Part shown: positions 12,791 to 23,311 of the stretch, piece by piece
Layout: every line of letters begins with the position of its first letter
Position numbering within the stretch: the first letter of the stretch is position 1
NCBI GenBank assembly: GCA_039621445.1
Contig: CP154956.1
Span: forward strand, 24,540,743 to 24,604,742
Origin: Euglena gracilis
Lineage: Eukaryota > Euglenida > Euglenophyceae > Euglenales
DNA: 64,000 bases
Reading direction: 5' to 3'
Made by a program: the position numbers and the translations under genes
The notes under the pieces: generated by a model
Seen by the model: the letters and a program-made list of their open reading frames with translations, nothing else
Databases searched by the model: none
What the model was told of the DNA's origin: nothing

Positions 12791-13246
12791 GAGGCTAGGC
12801 GCGCCGCTCGGGGGGGGGTCCGCGACCCCCCCCTCCCCCCCCCCTGCGCGGCCCCTGCGTGGCCGCCCGCGCGGCCGCTCGCCCCCCCCCTGGACCCCCC
12901 CCTCCCCCCACTGTGCCTAGCATAGCCAAGAAAAAAAATTTTGGTGAAAAAATCGCGATTTTTTGAGGCCCAAAAATGACCAAAAATGACCATTTTCGGA
13001 CACAAAATGGCAAATTTGGGGGCCGCGCGCTCTGCGCGCGGCCAAAAAAGCACTTTTTTGGTCAAAAATGGCCCAAAAATGGCAAAAAATGACCACTTTT
13101 TGGACCCTAAAACCACCGATTTTAGGATGCGTTCCGCCCGCGCGGCCGCCCTCGGACCCCCCTCCCCCCCCTCCCCCCCGCGCGGCCGCCCGCGCCGCCG
13201 CTCGCCCCCCCTGGACCCCCCCCCTCCCCCCCCTGTGCCTAGCCTC
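12791..13246. mobile_element. TIR element (GAGGCTAGGC ends, 5-bp TSD)
   Basis: The element begins gaggctaggc and ends gcctagcctc, and is flanked on both sides by the direct repeat ccaag (12786-12790 and 13247-13251). It is 456 bp long and GC-rich, with an internal palindrome around gcgcgctctgcgcgc and no coding capacity. A second copy lies in reverse orientation at 27655-28226 with its own 5-bp TSD. A cut-and-paste MITE is the simplest reading; the superfamily is not clear. Confidence 0.75.
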
Positions 13247-13530
13247 CCAAGTCACTGTACCAGATTTGGCACCCCCTACACCCCCCCCCACACATCCTCC
13301 CCCCCATGGGAGCCTAGAGCCTGTGAGCCTTCCTATGGGGCTCAAGAGACCTTCCCTGTGCCTCCCATCAACTGAACCGGACCAGTCGAGTTCGGGGGGG
13401 GGGGGGAGGGAGGTCCGCCCCCCCCTTCGAATGCCTACCCCCCTTCGGTGATTTTGGGTCCAAAAAGTGGTCATTTTGGCCATTTTTTGAACTGTTTTTT
13501 TTTAAAAAAATGCTTTTGGGCTGGGGGTGT

Positions 13531-13875
13531 TCAAGCTGCATCATATTTCCTGTGCTTGTCTCTTTCTTGCTTCTCCTGCCATGATTGTAATTGGGTGGCA
13601 CGACCAAGAGGGTTGCTGGGAATTTGGATGTGGCGAATGGTGACATCAATTGCCACAGGTCCGTCACTATCAAGACGTGGAATAAAAACGTCACCAGGCC
13701 GGGTGTTGTCGTCAGCCCGTTGCTCCTTCTTGGCTTGGAAGCCACGGTGTTGTGCTAGGGAAGTGAGGAAGTCTTGGATTGCTGTGTGCCGCTTATAAAG
13801 GTTGTTGAATTTGCGGCACAACAGGTGATGGCCCGTGACATCCAAAGTCCCCTGGCATTTTGGGCAGAGCAGCAC
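13531..13875 (-). pseudogene. Zinc knuckle plus restriction-like endonuclease fragment (copy B)
   Basis: The protein starts LLCPKCQGTLDVTGHHLLC, a CCHC-type knuckle, followed by RADDNTRPGDVFIPRLDSDG and VAIDVTIRH and ending in DKHRKYDAA. The PGD / D-V-T / K..KYD series fits the PD-(D/E)xK restriction-like endonuclease of R2-group non-LTR elements. It stops about 70 residues short of the end seen in copy A. Confidence 0.75.
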
Positions 13876-13919
13876 CGTGGTGGAGGCGAGGCATTCTCAG
13901 TTAATGGCATGCCAATGTT

Positions 13920-14582
13920 CTATCGAAGGAGACAGCGGAATTTGGCGGACAGTAGGAGTATGCGTGTGGCAGTGGTCGGAGCGGCAGAAGCCCACGCCAT
14001 CGCATGGGGCTGGCATTGGCTCGCAAACCGCACTTGATCTTGTGGCGGCAGGTGTCGTGCAAGCATGATGGTCTGTCGTGTGGAGGAAAATTGGCTGTTC
14101 CACCATTTTTGAGAAGTGTGGGGGCTCTGGGCAGTTTGGAGAAGTGCCAAGTCAGCCAGCCATTGTGGAAGGGGGGCTGTGGTTCCCAGGGTGCCGCAGA
14201 CAGTCCAGGGTGTCTGTAGGAGCCCGGGGAAATGCTGATGGGATTCCCAGTGTTTCCGGTCCGCGGCGAAAATAGTCAACAATTCCGGCAATGCGCGCTG
14301 GCAAGCAGATTTGGCTGGGGTCCGAAATGCCAAGTCCACCCAAGCGAATCGGAAGGCAGATTTGCTCCCATTGCTGTGGTGTGCAAGGGCCACCCAGCAG
14401 GCCTTCAAAACAATTCCGAAGGATTGTGCTAAAAGCAGCACACTCCAGTCGACCTTGGGAGTAGGAGCTTGCCCGGAGAAGGTCGTTAACTTTTCCCGAA
14501 GTGAGACAGTAACGTAAAATAGTGAACTGGAGGTGCACCTGGGGTAGTTTTGAAAGAGTTTTGCACGCCTCCATAACACCAT
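13920..14582 (-). pseudogene. RT thumb and linker of LINE copy B, ending at a TAG
   Basis: This frame and the overlapping one at 14152-14775 carry the thumb region: VNDLLRASSYSQGRLECAA and GGPCTPQQWEQICLPIRLGG, then QVRFASQCQPHAMAWASA. It ends in KFRCLLR followed by TAG (13920-13922 on the + strand as cta). Copy A has a TAG at the same position, after EFRSTLR. Confidence 0.7.
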
Positions 14583-14990
14583 TCACATGTTTCCGCCAAA
14601 TTTGCCGGGCGAACGCATCACCTTCCGGATGACACAGTGGAACCCTGAGAACTTTGATGCCAGAATCCTTGAGAAACGGCACAAGGGCGCCGGGCACAAT
14701 GGGCTGTCTGCGAGGAATTCCGGTGGTAGTGTCCCTCCCGAAACACCGGTGAAGGCCGGGCCCCAAAGGTTGCATTTCGCAAGATTCACTGCCAAGCCGC
14801 GTTTTCCAGCCTCATGAATTAGTGTGGAGAGTGCTCTTTGGAATTGCATTGGCGAGCCAAGGAAGTGGCCATCGTCCAAATACCAACTTTGCCATTCGAC
14901 TTTTGTGGACAGGTCTTCGAGGGCGTCCACCAAGGCGGACACCACGGCGCGTCTGCCCAAGTCCTTGAAGACCACTGGCCGTCCCAACAC
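14583..14990 (-). pseudogene. RT fragment of LINE copy B
   Basis: The ORF contains VEWQSWYLDDGHFLGSP (RT motif C, intact YLDD) and GLAVNLAKCNLWG (motif D region), closely parallel to VEWQGWYLDDAHLLGSP and GLAVNPAKCRLWG in copy A. Motifs A and B' are missing or too diverged, so the RT is incomplete and cannot be functional on its own. Confidence 0.8.
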
Positions 14991-15015
14991 GTCGCGAGCC
15001 CAACACGCTGCCCCG

Positions 15016-16170
15016 TAAAAAAGTTGGTACGATGCCTTGACCGGGCCTGGTGTAAGTCGAGGTACTACATAACTTTGGGACTAGAAATGACATGTGCATT
15101 TTGCCTGGTGTGTCCTGGGGCTGCTGGGCCCAAATTTTCTTTTGGAAAGTGCGTCCCAACCCAAAATGGTGTGGCAAAAGGGGCTACGTGGCCCGAACTT
15201 TCCAGCAACGGATTCCCAACCCAAACAAAAGCACAATCTGCAGAAAACTGTCACAGAATCTGTTCCAAATGTTTTTCAACCATCCAACACCCAGCTGCAA
15301 ATTACATCACCAATCTGCAGCATGAGCAGGGTGTCCATCAGCAGTACATACCACAGCCTACTGCAGGTTCTGAAGGTTTGTTGATCTTCCTCCTCCTGCT
15401 GCTGGCAGCTCCAGCTGCATTTCACTTCTAACTGTCCTTCTTCGATGGTTGCCTTGGCAAACCAGAATTCCTTGAGTTTTCTGAATGTCTCTTTTCTGGG
15501 AATTCTCTTGGATTTTCTGGCTTCGGCACTTCAAAATACCACTTTTTTGTAATCCTCCGCCGGAACTTCACCAGTTAAAACCCAATGCAAGGCATCAAAA
15601 CAAAGTCTTCCAAAAGACGTTTTGACAAGGTATTCAGCTTATTGCCACCTACAAGGTGAAATGGCAGTTTTTTCTTGGCTTTGCAATGGTTCCACGGTGG
15701 GTAGCACAGCTTCACCCAAACCGTGCCCCGGGCCCAGGGAAACGTCTCTTTTGGCCCTCGCCACAAGAGGAACCCCCTTGTGACTCCCTGTGCCGCCACA
15801 GGTCGCGGGTTGCTTATACTCTGGGTGTAATGTACAAAAGAGTGCCGAGTGATACTTGTTCAGGGTGCGGAGGTTAGTGGTTAGGGGAAGATGAGCAAAG
15901 GTCACCTTCAATATATATTGGGCGGGGTGGGGGCGTATGTACCTCCTTTGGCACAGGATGGCGTGTTTGTGTCGGGTTTTTGGCTTTTGTGTGTTTTGCT
16001 TCTCTCCGCGTCTTTGTGAACCGTTGATATGTCTTTGGCTCGGCGTGTGGCTCTGCTCAAGGGGTTACTAGGGGTTACTGAGTTGTGCCTTCTTTGCTCA
16101 TTTTGTAATCTGGACTTGGGGCGCAAACGGCAGGTGAGAGGTCAATGTTGGTGATTTTGTTGAGAGCTCA
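15016..16170. other. Stretch between two LINE copies, no gene recognised
   Basis: The short open frames here match no domain I recognise. The part closest to 16170 is probably the 3' untranslated region of LINE copy A, whose end I cannot place. Confidence 0.4.
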
Positions 16171-16177
16171 AAGGCCT

Positions 16178-16813
16178 TCAGACAGAATATGGTGAGTGGG
16201 CAGAAGACAGGGTGATCTCATCTTTGGAAGAATACAAGCTCCAAACGAGCTGTCTGCTGATTTCTCTAATTAGTGTGAAGGACAGGCCTTGCCAAATGTC
16301 TGCTTCTGCGGCCCGCCGTTGCCACCCTTCCCGCTGCCCCAGAAGGGCCTTGAGGAGGGTGGCTATCAAGGAGCGCGCTTCCTGTCCCATGCCCCCGTAG
16401 CAATCCATGACGAATGGCATCAACCGCCAGCCCAGTCGTTGGCATGTTGTATCATATTTGGCATGCTTTTCAGCTTCTTGACGTGTTTGCCATTGTGAAA
16501 GGCTCTCTGCACTCCGCAGCGGATGACTTTGCGCAAGGGTGTGGCGGATTGTCACATCCACTGCAACGGGTCCATCACTGTCCAAGCGAGGAATGAAGAT
16601 GTCCCCAGGACGGGAACGGTCATCAGCTCGTTGTTCCTTATGGGCTGTGAATCCTGCCTTCTGTGTTGTGGTTGTCAGAAAATCTTGGACAGCCCCGTGC
16701 CGCCGGGTAATGAAGTTTGATTTGCAGCAAACGAGGTGGTGTCCGAGAAAATCTGATTGTCCAAAGCATTTGGGACAGAGGTTGGGATCGGATTCCATTG
16801 GCGCGAGAGTCAT
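16178..16813 (-). pseudogene. CCHC knuckle and restriction-like endonuclease of LINE copy A
   Basis: LCPKCFGQSDFLGHHLVCC (about residues 12-30) is a CCHC zinc knuckle. Then come RADDRSRPGDIFIPRLDSDG, VAVDVTIRH and EAEKHAKYDTTCQRLGW, the PD, D and K positions of a PD-(D/E)xK nuclease, followed by RLMPFVMDCYGGMGQEA. Knuckle followed by RLE at the C-terminus is typical of the R2/CRE/NeSL/HERO/Utopia side of the non-LTR tree. This copy is complete to its stop. Confidence 0.8.
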
Positions 16814-16822
16814 TCCGAGGGA

Positions 16823-17476
16823 CTAACGAAGTGTGGAGCGGAATTCAACCGTGGGTAACAGGATGCGGAGTCCTTGAGATGGTGTCAAAGCGGCCCATGC
16901 CATAGCGTGTGGTTGGCATTGGCTTGCAAAGCGTACAGCATCAGGTCCATTCAATGTGTCCCGAAGTGTTTTCTGGCGGGCAAGCATGCTCTGCTGATTC
17001 CACCAACGTTGTGAATTGTGTGGAGACTGTGCCTGAGAGATCAAGTTTTTGTCACTGGCCCATTGTGGCAGTGGGGCTATTTGACCAAGTTCATTGAGGG
17101 CTGTCTGTAAACAATCGTCAGCGTCCTTGGGAAGGATGTCCATGGCAGCAGGCAGGCCCAAGACAGAGGGAGCTCTTCGACAAAAGTCCACCACTTGAGA
17201 CAATCTGGCAGGCACACGTTGAAATAGTGGATCGGAGATTCCCAATCCACCGCATCTGATGGCCAGGGAAACTTGCAACCATTCTTCTGGGGTGCAAGGG
17301 GAACCGACCATGCCACTGAATGTTTCCCGAATAATTCCCGACAATGTCTTGCATGCCGCTGTTGCAGAGGAGATTTTGCAGGCGCGCAAGAGGTCATTCA
17401 CTTTGCAAGCGATAAGCAAAACCGAAGCAAGGTGAATTGCACATGCGATTGAGGTAGGTGCTGAAGTACTGTGCAA
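16823..17476 (-). pseudogene. RT thumb and linker of LINE copy A, ending at a TAG
   Basis: After a frameshift the thumb continues CKVNDLLRACKISSATAACK, GSPCTPEEWLQVSLAIRCGG and VRFASQCQPHAMAWAALTPS, parallel to copy B. It ends with EFRSTLR and a TAG (16823-16825). The sequence after the TAG, SLGMTLAPMESDPNLCPKC, continues in the same frame into the endonuclease piece, so this stop alone separates the two. Confidence 0.75.
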
Positions 17477-18285
17477 GAACGTCGGATGTCTTCAATGAGC
17501 TTATTCCAAACTTCTTCACAGAAGCGGTCATCTTGGGGGTGGTGGACAGGGACCCCCAAAACTTTCAAACCAGAACTAGCAACAAAGGCGGTCAGTGGTA
17601 TTTGATGTAAGGGGCTATCCTGTGGCGTGCCAGGGGGAATGCAAGGGACACCTTCTGTTGATGTGAACACTAGTCCCCACAATCGACATTTTGCAGGGTT
17701 CACGGCCAACCCAAGCGTGGCTGCCTCGCGAATCAGAAAGGCAAGGGCGTTGTGCAATTGGGCTGGCGATCCCAGCAGATGGGCGTCATCCAAGTACCAC
17801 CCCTGCCATTCGACCAAAGGTGAGAGGCCCTCACAAAGGTCTTGCACACCCCAGGCGAAAGCTGCAGGTCCGCATGGGTCGCCTTGTTGAGCTCCCCTCT
17901 GGGAAGGCAGACAATGGTTTCCACAATACAGCTTGCTGTGTTGGGCGTAGCACGAATCCAGCCAAGGGCACACTTCTGGGCATCGTCTACGGATGGATTG
18001 CAGGATTTTTTCCCGTGACAAGGAGTTGAAGGCATTCCTGAAATCCACTTGAAGCAGCCCCCAGCGATTGTCTCTGTCCGAGTGCAGAGTGTCCACCATC
18101 TGTTGGATTCCCATTGCGATCAGTGGACATGCATTCGGCACACCAACGCCACATTGTGGAGGACTCAGTTCTTTCAAAGCGTTTACCACTGTGGGATGAC
18201 GCATGAGACATTTGCCAACCAATCGGCGGAGTGTTTCACCTGCTGCGATCGGGCGAGTATCTTCATCACACACCGTGTGCTCCAC
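17398..18285 (-). pseudogene. Reverse transcriptase core of LINE copy A
   Basis: This 295-residue piece carries DTRPIAAGETLRRLVGK (motif 1/2 region), LLQVDFRNAFNSLSREK (motif A), GAQQGDPCGPAAFAWGVQDL (motif B') and EWQGWYLDDAHLLGSP (motif C, intact YLDD), then GLAVNPAKCRLWG (motif D). The catalytic residues are intact, so the RT itself decayed less than the joints around it. It ends with FTLLRFCLSLAK, and the thumb continues in another frame at 17476. Confidence 0.85.
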
Positions 18286-19673
18286 AAGGTTTCCAAAAGC
18301 ATCCTCTCTTCTATTGCTGTTTGTTTGTTCTGCTTTCGCAGAGGTGTCAACCTGGCGGAGGAAAGAATTGGGGCCATGCCGGGGTGAACACCGTTTGTAA
18401 TTGCCCGACAGATGAAGGTATCAAGCACTTCGAGGAGGTCATCTCCGCAAGCCCCTGGGTAGTCTCCAACCATGGCCTTGAGGTGGTCAGGTCTCAGGCC
18501 AGAAGGTCCCGGTGCGGATTCCTTTGGGAACCCGAATATAGCCTTGCGCAAATTTTGCAATCGCTCTTTTGTGTTTTCCGGGTCCGAAGGAAAGGTAATC
18601 GTTTGGGAAGAGTCGGACACTGGGATGCGCGGTGGAGGCTCTGGTGGGTGAAGGTCACGCAGACTTTGAAGCACTTTTGGGTCATTGCTGTTCTGACCCC
18701 TCAGAGGTGAGCTCTCGGCAGGCTTTTGAAATAGCCCCGTGGCCAACAAGGCTTTCAATGCGGGAGAGGAACTGTTCTTCAGTTGCCTTGGCTGCCAGTG
18801 CTGTTTTTTGCCTTGTCTGTCTGCCTTGTGGCTTTTGTGGGAGACTGGAGTCCAACCAAGAATCAAACACAGGACGGGTGAGATACAGGCGAGCTCGTTC
18901 TGCAATTTTTCTCCCCACCATCGCCCAGTTCGATCGCCCGCCACGCTGCAAAGGACAAAGCACCGCTTTGGGGAAGGCCCACAAGGCGTGCAGGGTTCCC
19001 AGCCAGGTTCCCTGTTGAAATGCCTCAGCAATTGCAGGTCGGTTTGATTGACATTGAGGAGGGCTCCACGCGGCAGGTATACAAGGGTGCCTCGATCATC
19101 AAAAGAAATTTCCTCAAAAGTGGGATGAAGGGATGGTGGGCATGGAGCAGAGAATGGCGTAACCCCAGCAATGTGATTTTGGCCAATGGGGGTTGGTGGG
19201 GGTCTAGCTGGGGCTGGTGACGATGCTGTTGCGGTTGTTGCCACTGAGGATGAAGAGCTGGCACCCAAAGGGGGGTTGGAGAAGTTCAGGAAAGGCGTCG
19301 CCTGATTTGCTTGCATCCACATGGCCCCAACGTCTGACGGGGGGAAGGGTCCTGGTCCTTGTGTGCCAATTGGGTTCTCCATGATGACCGTGGAGCACAG
19401 TGAGGTGAGGCCCTTGTTGGCCAAAGAACAATGGACCCGGCAGACTTGGGAACCAAGATCCCCTTTCCAATGCTGGCACTGCGGGTGGTGGTGCGGTCGG
19501 GGGGATGGAAATTTGTGATGTTGGCACCATGTCAACGTCCTCACCCGACACCGACGGGGGCTTTGCGGGCGGTGGTGCAGTAGGAGGGATGGAGATTTGT
19601 GATGCTGGCGCCATGTCAATATCCTCACCCGAAACAAATGGTGGGTCTGTAGGAGGTCCGGGGTTACTTTCAA
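18183..19673 (-). pseudogene. LINE ORF middle: Pro/Ser-rich region and RT N-terminus
   Basis: The first ~95 residues are out-of-frame sequence. Real protein begins around TVIMENPIGTQGPGPFPPSD, then an Ala/Ser/Pro-rich stretch, then TFEEISFDDRGTLVYLPRG. Near the C-terminus KESAPGPSGLRPDHLKAM and ILSSARLTPLRKQN are the start of a non-LTR RT (SAPGPDGL...EHLK; ...PLxK). The frame then shifts near 18285 into the main RT piece. Confidence 0.7.
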
Positions 19674-19773
19674 TGTCCCCGCAGGTCAGTAAAGACCGAC
19701 CTCGGCCTGCTCCCCCCGATGCTGCCAGGGTAGGCTGTGTGCTGTCTTTTGCAGGAGTGTAAAGCACAAGCAC
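19204..19773 (-). pseudogene. LINE N-terminal ORF with 2A ribosome-skipping motif
   Basis: From the Met at 19773 the frame gives about 22 residues and then GRGRSLLTCGDIESNPGP, residues 23-40. This fits the 2A consensus D-(V/I)-E-x-N-P-G-P, in which the ribosome skips the Gly-Pro bond and releases the upstream peptide. After the 2A come two near-copies of a VSGEDxDM-Q-ISIPPTAPPPA segment (residues ~46-90), low-complexity and Pro-rich. The correct frame is lost after about residue 100; the downstream protein continues in the frame of 18183-19673. In trypanosome L1Tc and some animal LINEs a 2A sits at the same N-terminal place. Confidence 0.85.
19654..19707 (-). other. 2A ribosome-skipping peptide coding site
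   Basis: The codons for GRGRSLLTCGDIESNPGP lie here on the - strand; the final Pro is codon 19654-19656 and the preceding Gly 19657-19659. All the invariant residues of the 2A core (D, E, N, P, G, P) are present, and the upstream SLLTCG resembles active 2A sequences. Confidence 0.9.
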
Positions 19774-20035
19774 TTTTCTTTGTCTGGCCGACGTTGGGGG
19801 GTTTTTTTTCCGGTCAGCGGAGAGGGAACCTGGGGGTTGTCAAGTTCATTTTGCTGAGGTGGGAAGGTTGCAGGCCAGCAGAATCTGGCAGAACTGGCTG
19901 GCTGGGGGGCCACTGTTGCAGACCAAAAAGTGGATGTGCTGTCTGGCTGGGGGGCCACTGTTGCAGGCCAAAATGTGGAGGAACATGGTTTGCCAGTTTG
20001 TCGGGGGCTTTTCAGGCTGAGAGCAAAAATGGTGT

Positions 20036-20690
20036 CAGGGGGGGGGGGGGGCCTTTGCAGGCCCATGGCCTTTGCAGGCCACTGGGACAAAATGCTGCAA
20101 CAGGACAAAAAGGTGTCACAGGGGGGCCTTTGCAGGCCCAGGGCCTTTGCAGGCCACTGGAGCAAAATGGTGTTGGAGGGGGGCCTTTGCAAGCCCAGGG
20201 CCTTTGCAGGCCACTGGGGCAAAATGGTGCAACAGACCGAAATGGTGTCACAGGGGGGCCTTTGCAGGCCCAGTGACTTTGCAGGACACTGGGGTAAAAC
20301 GGTGTCACTGAGGGGTTGGGATGGCAAAATGTTTTTCAATGTCAAGTCAAAACTGCTGCAAAAAGTGTCACTGAGGGGTTGGGGTGGCAAAATGTTTTTC
20401 AATGTCAAGTCAAAACTGCTGCAAAAAGTGTCACAGCTTTTGGTGTAACATGTGCTGTGAAAACTTGGGGTTTGCCACTTCAACTGATCAGAAGTTTGGG
20501 ATGCAATGCAGAACACAGAAAAGAAGACACTGGAGCTGAAAGTAGCACTTAATGGTTGGCAGATGGGGGGCCTTTGCAGGCCCAAAGGGGGGGGCCTTTG
20601 CAGGCCCAAGATGAGGGGCCTTTGCAGGCCCAGATGGAGGGGCCTTTGCAGGCCCAAAGGGGGGGGCCTTTGCAGGCCCAGAAGGTACCA
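20036..20690. repeat. Tandem GCCTTTGCAGGCC repeats at the LINE 5' side
   Basis: The word gcctttgcaggcc occurs about a dozen times in two clusters (about 20050-20290 and 20568-20690). The first cluster has ~60-70-bp units containing caaaatggtg; between the clusters, an ~80-bp unit with gggatggcaaaatgtttttc is duplicated. A 345-residue frame on the - strand is a by-product. The position upstream of the LINE ORF is where some LINE families carry promoter monomers. Confidence 0.8.
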
Positions 20691-20960
20691 GCAGGGCTGA
20701 GAAGCCCAGGATAACAACAGCATGTCGAACTGCTGGAGCTGCTGATAAGGGCCGAGAAGCCCACTCCACTGTGGTCGTGTCCTGGACCTTCACTCCACCT
20801 TGGACTCGTCTTGGGCTTGCACTTGATCTTGGACTTGCACCCTTGTAACTTGGACTTGACACCAGTACTTGTAACTTGTACTTGTAAACTTGAACTGCAC
20901 CAGGGACTTTCACTGCACCAGTACTTGTAACTTGAACCCCTCCAGGGGCTTTCACTTCTC

Positions 20961-22030
20961 GGCCATTCGATATGTCGAAAAAAAATAGACACTCAGAAAG
21001 TTTTTTGCAGTTAAATTAAGCTTCGCTCTTCGGAATTTGTTGCTCCGCCCTCCTGTCCGCGAAAGTCGCTAGGAGCCTCAAAACCTGTGAAGTATCGCGA
21101 TATTTTGCAGGTGCTCAAAAAAAAGGTGCTCAAAGTTTGGGAACCTGCAGTTGCGGGCGGCAGTCTTTCTTCTTAAGAAGAAACAAAACCAATTCCTTGG
21201 GGAGAAAACTCTGCGGGAGAATCAAAACCAGATTCTGCACAAAATAATGTCCTGAGCCCCTTGGAGGTGGAAGGTTGGAGGGTGTGAGCAGACCTGATGG
21301 ACGTTCGCAAGACCTGGGGGAGAATTAGGGCCTTCCTCTCTCGGTCCTCCACGTCATCCGAAAGGGAATCTTTTTCGAATTGAGGATGTTTGGATTGCGG
21401 TAACATGGGTTTCCATGGAAGCACTTGGGGACGCTCACAAGTGCGGGGACCCACGTGAAAACTGTGAACGGAATCCAAAGAATCAAAATGAAACGCAGTT
21501 GCTGTTTATTCCCGCCATGAAGACCGATTTTGAAAGAAGAAAAAAGAATGGCCTAACCACCTAACAACCAACTGCGCCATAGCCAGTGACTCTGTTGAAT
21601 GGTTTTAAGGCGGAACGTTCAAATGGTACTATGCTGTTGGCTGATGCACGGTAGTGCATCAATTCTGCCAGTCGATCCACGGCTTGTGCTGGGAATGTCC
21701 ACTTTCCATGCAAAACCCCATGCAACACGTCATAAATTTGCCCACATGACGTCATAACCAGCCAAATGATCACCATGTGACATCATACACTGCCTGGTGA
21801 CTGGGGGGGGGAAAGGGTGTGGATGAGTGCTTTTGGTGCGGATCGACTGACAGTGGAAACGTGTTTGAATTGTGAAGGCCCTCCCTGTCAACCCCCCCCC
21901 CCCCGAATCCCGTGACGAAACTGCCGAAAATCCCCCCAGAAGAGGCGCTAGGCGTGTGGGCAGCCAAATCAGCAAGTGGGTGGCGAAAGACTCCAGGGGC
22001 ACATTTTGTTTGACAAACACTTTCGGAAAT
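20961..22030. other. No recognisable gene
   Basis: Two short - strand frames (21173-21478 and 21561-21776) have codon-like composition but no domain I can name. The second reads HGKWTFPAQAVDRLAELMHY and could be part of a decayed retroelement, but this is a guess. Confidence 0.3.
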
Positions 22031-22301
22031 TACCATGCCCCCCCATATAAGCCCCCCCGCTCGAAAGCCATCGGGGGGGGGCTTACATGGGGGGACCTCA
22101 TATGGGGGGTCGGTTTGGGCCAAAGGGCAGGCCTTCGGCTGGCCAGGGGGGGGGGGTTCCATCAGGTGGGGTGGGTGGTTGGTCTGGTCTGCCCTTCCCC
22201 CCAGGCCCAGGCCAGGTAGGGTTTCGGCGAAGCACCGAAAATTTTCTGGGAAATGCCCTCAGATGGCCCGATTTTTTTGCCCCCTAGGGCCAGGCTGGGG
22301 G

Positions 22302-23019
22302 CAGAGGATTTCTTGAGCCGGAGGGTACCCTACCCCCCGGGGGGGGGGGGGAGGGTCCAGCCAGCCAGCAGCTCAAATCCAGCCAGCAGCCCAAATTCGG
22401 GCTGGGGCTGCCAGCACACCTATCCCTGTATTTTTTCCCCTTATCACAATGTCCTGTTCCTCCAGCCTATCCAGCCTTCCCTATGGGGGTGTCTCCCCGC
22501 GTCCCCCCGCGTCCCCCCCCGCGTCCCACTTTGGAACCAAAATTTTGTTCTCGAGACAGCAAAATTTAGGAGGCTGATTCCTAATTTCAGGCAAATTTGA
22601 GGTTGCTCATTCCTAATTTGGTGTGGGTGATTCCAAACTTGCGGTGGGTGTTTCCTAATTTGGGGTGGGTTTGTCCTAATTTGTTGTGGTAGAATCCTAA
22701 TTTGGCTAAAAATTTCTCGCAGCAAATTCCTAATTTCACCGTCCCAAAAATAGCGTCTCCTCCGCGTCCCCCCCCCTCCCCCCGCCTCCCCCCCCCCCGC
22801 GTCCCCCCCGCGTCCCAGACACCCCCTATCCAGCCTGGTTTTAGCATCGAGTAGGCAAAAATGTTTCAGAAAATTTTGTTTTTCATCGACCCAGCCCAGC
22901 CCAGCCCCCTCCAGCCCCCCCCCCCATCCCCCTGGGGTCCAGCCAGCAGCTCATTTCCAGCCAGCAGCCTTTTTGCCAGCTGGAGACTGCCGCCCCCCCT
23001 GGGGGGAAGAAATTCCCTG
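22302..23019. mobile_element. TIR element of the CAGGG-ATTTCTTAAG family, 8-bp TSD
   Basis: The left end is cagaggatttcttgagccgg, and the right end aagaaattccctg is its imperfect inverse. The flanking 8-mers are gctggggg (22294-22301) and gctgggag (23020-23027), one mismatch. The first ~110 bases closely match the start of the element at 44203, including the run of ccagccagc words. No transposase is present. Confidence 0.7.
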
Positions 23020-23311
23020 GCTGGGAGGGAACCCTTGGCTCCGTGCAGAAAATTGGCCATGCTACTTCTGGTGGTCGGGCCGTCCTAGGTTGGGCCGACC
23101 ATTGGCCATGGCTTATCGACCCCCCCTTTTTTGGAAATTTAAGCCCCCCTCCTCAAAAATTCGATTCTCTTATTTCAGTTCAAAATGAACGGAAACACAT
23201 CCGAATGTCCCTAAAAACGTCAAAAACGTCCCAAATTCAAAAAACGGTGGAAAATGGTCAAATTAAACCCTTTTCGTTTGGGCTGCAGCCGGCTGTTCAG
23301 AAACGTGATAA

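Larger units (their letters stand above)
13531..15015 (-). mobile_element. Truncated RLE-type LINE, copy B
   Basis: This is a 5'- and 3'-truncated relative of the larger element at 16.2-20.9 kb. On the - strand it runs from within the RT (14583-14990, with WYLDDGHFLGSP as motif C) through the thumb (14152-14775, GGPCTPQQWEQICLPIRLGG) to a zinc knuckle and restriction-like endonuclease (13531-13875). Frameshifts separate the parts. Homology to copy A ends upstream near 15015 and downstream just after KYD, before the last part of the endonuclease domain. Confidence 0.8.
16178..20960 (-). mobile_element. RLE-type LINE (copy A) with N-terminal 2A motif
   Basis: Reading down the - strand: a 5' region of tandem GCCTTTGCAGGCC repeats, a short leader with a 2A ribosome-skipping motif, a Pro/Ser-rich N-terminal region, RT fingers, RT palm with YLDD, thumb, a CCHC knuckle and a PD-(D/E)xK restriction-like endonuclease. 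Frameshifts near 19400, 18285 and 17400 and an in-frame TAG at 16823-16825 break it into five pieces, so this copy is probably dead. Neither boundary is certain; the 5' limit given is where the repeats and leader fade. The domain order matches early-branching, RLE-encoding non-LTR elements. Confidence 0.78.

Noticed and set aside
11460-13500. Pro/Gly/Arg-rich frames over C and G runs
   Set aside because: Homopolymer-driven open frames without motifs.
19686-20723. 345-residue frame rich in LGLQRPP
   Set aside because: It is generated by the tandem gcctttgcaggcc repeats and has no domain; its frame differs from that of the 2A ORF.
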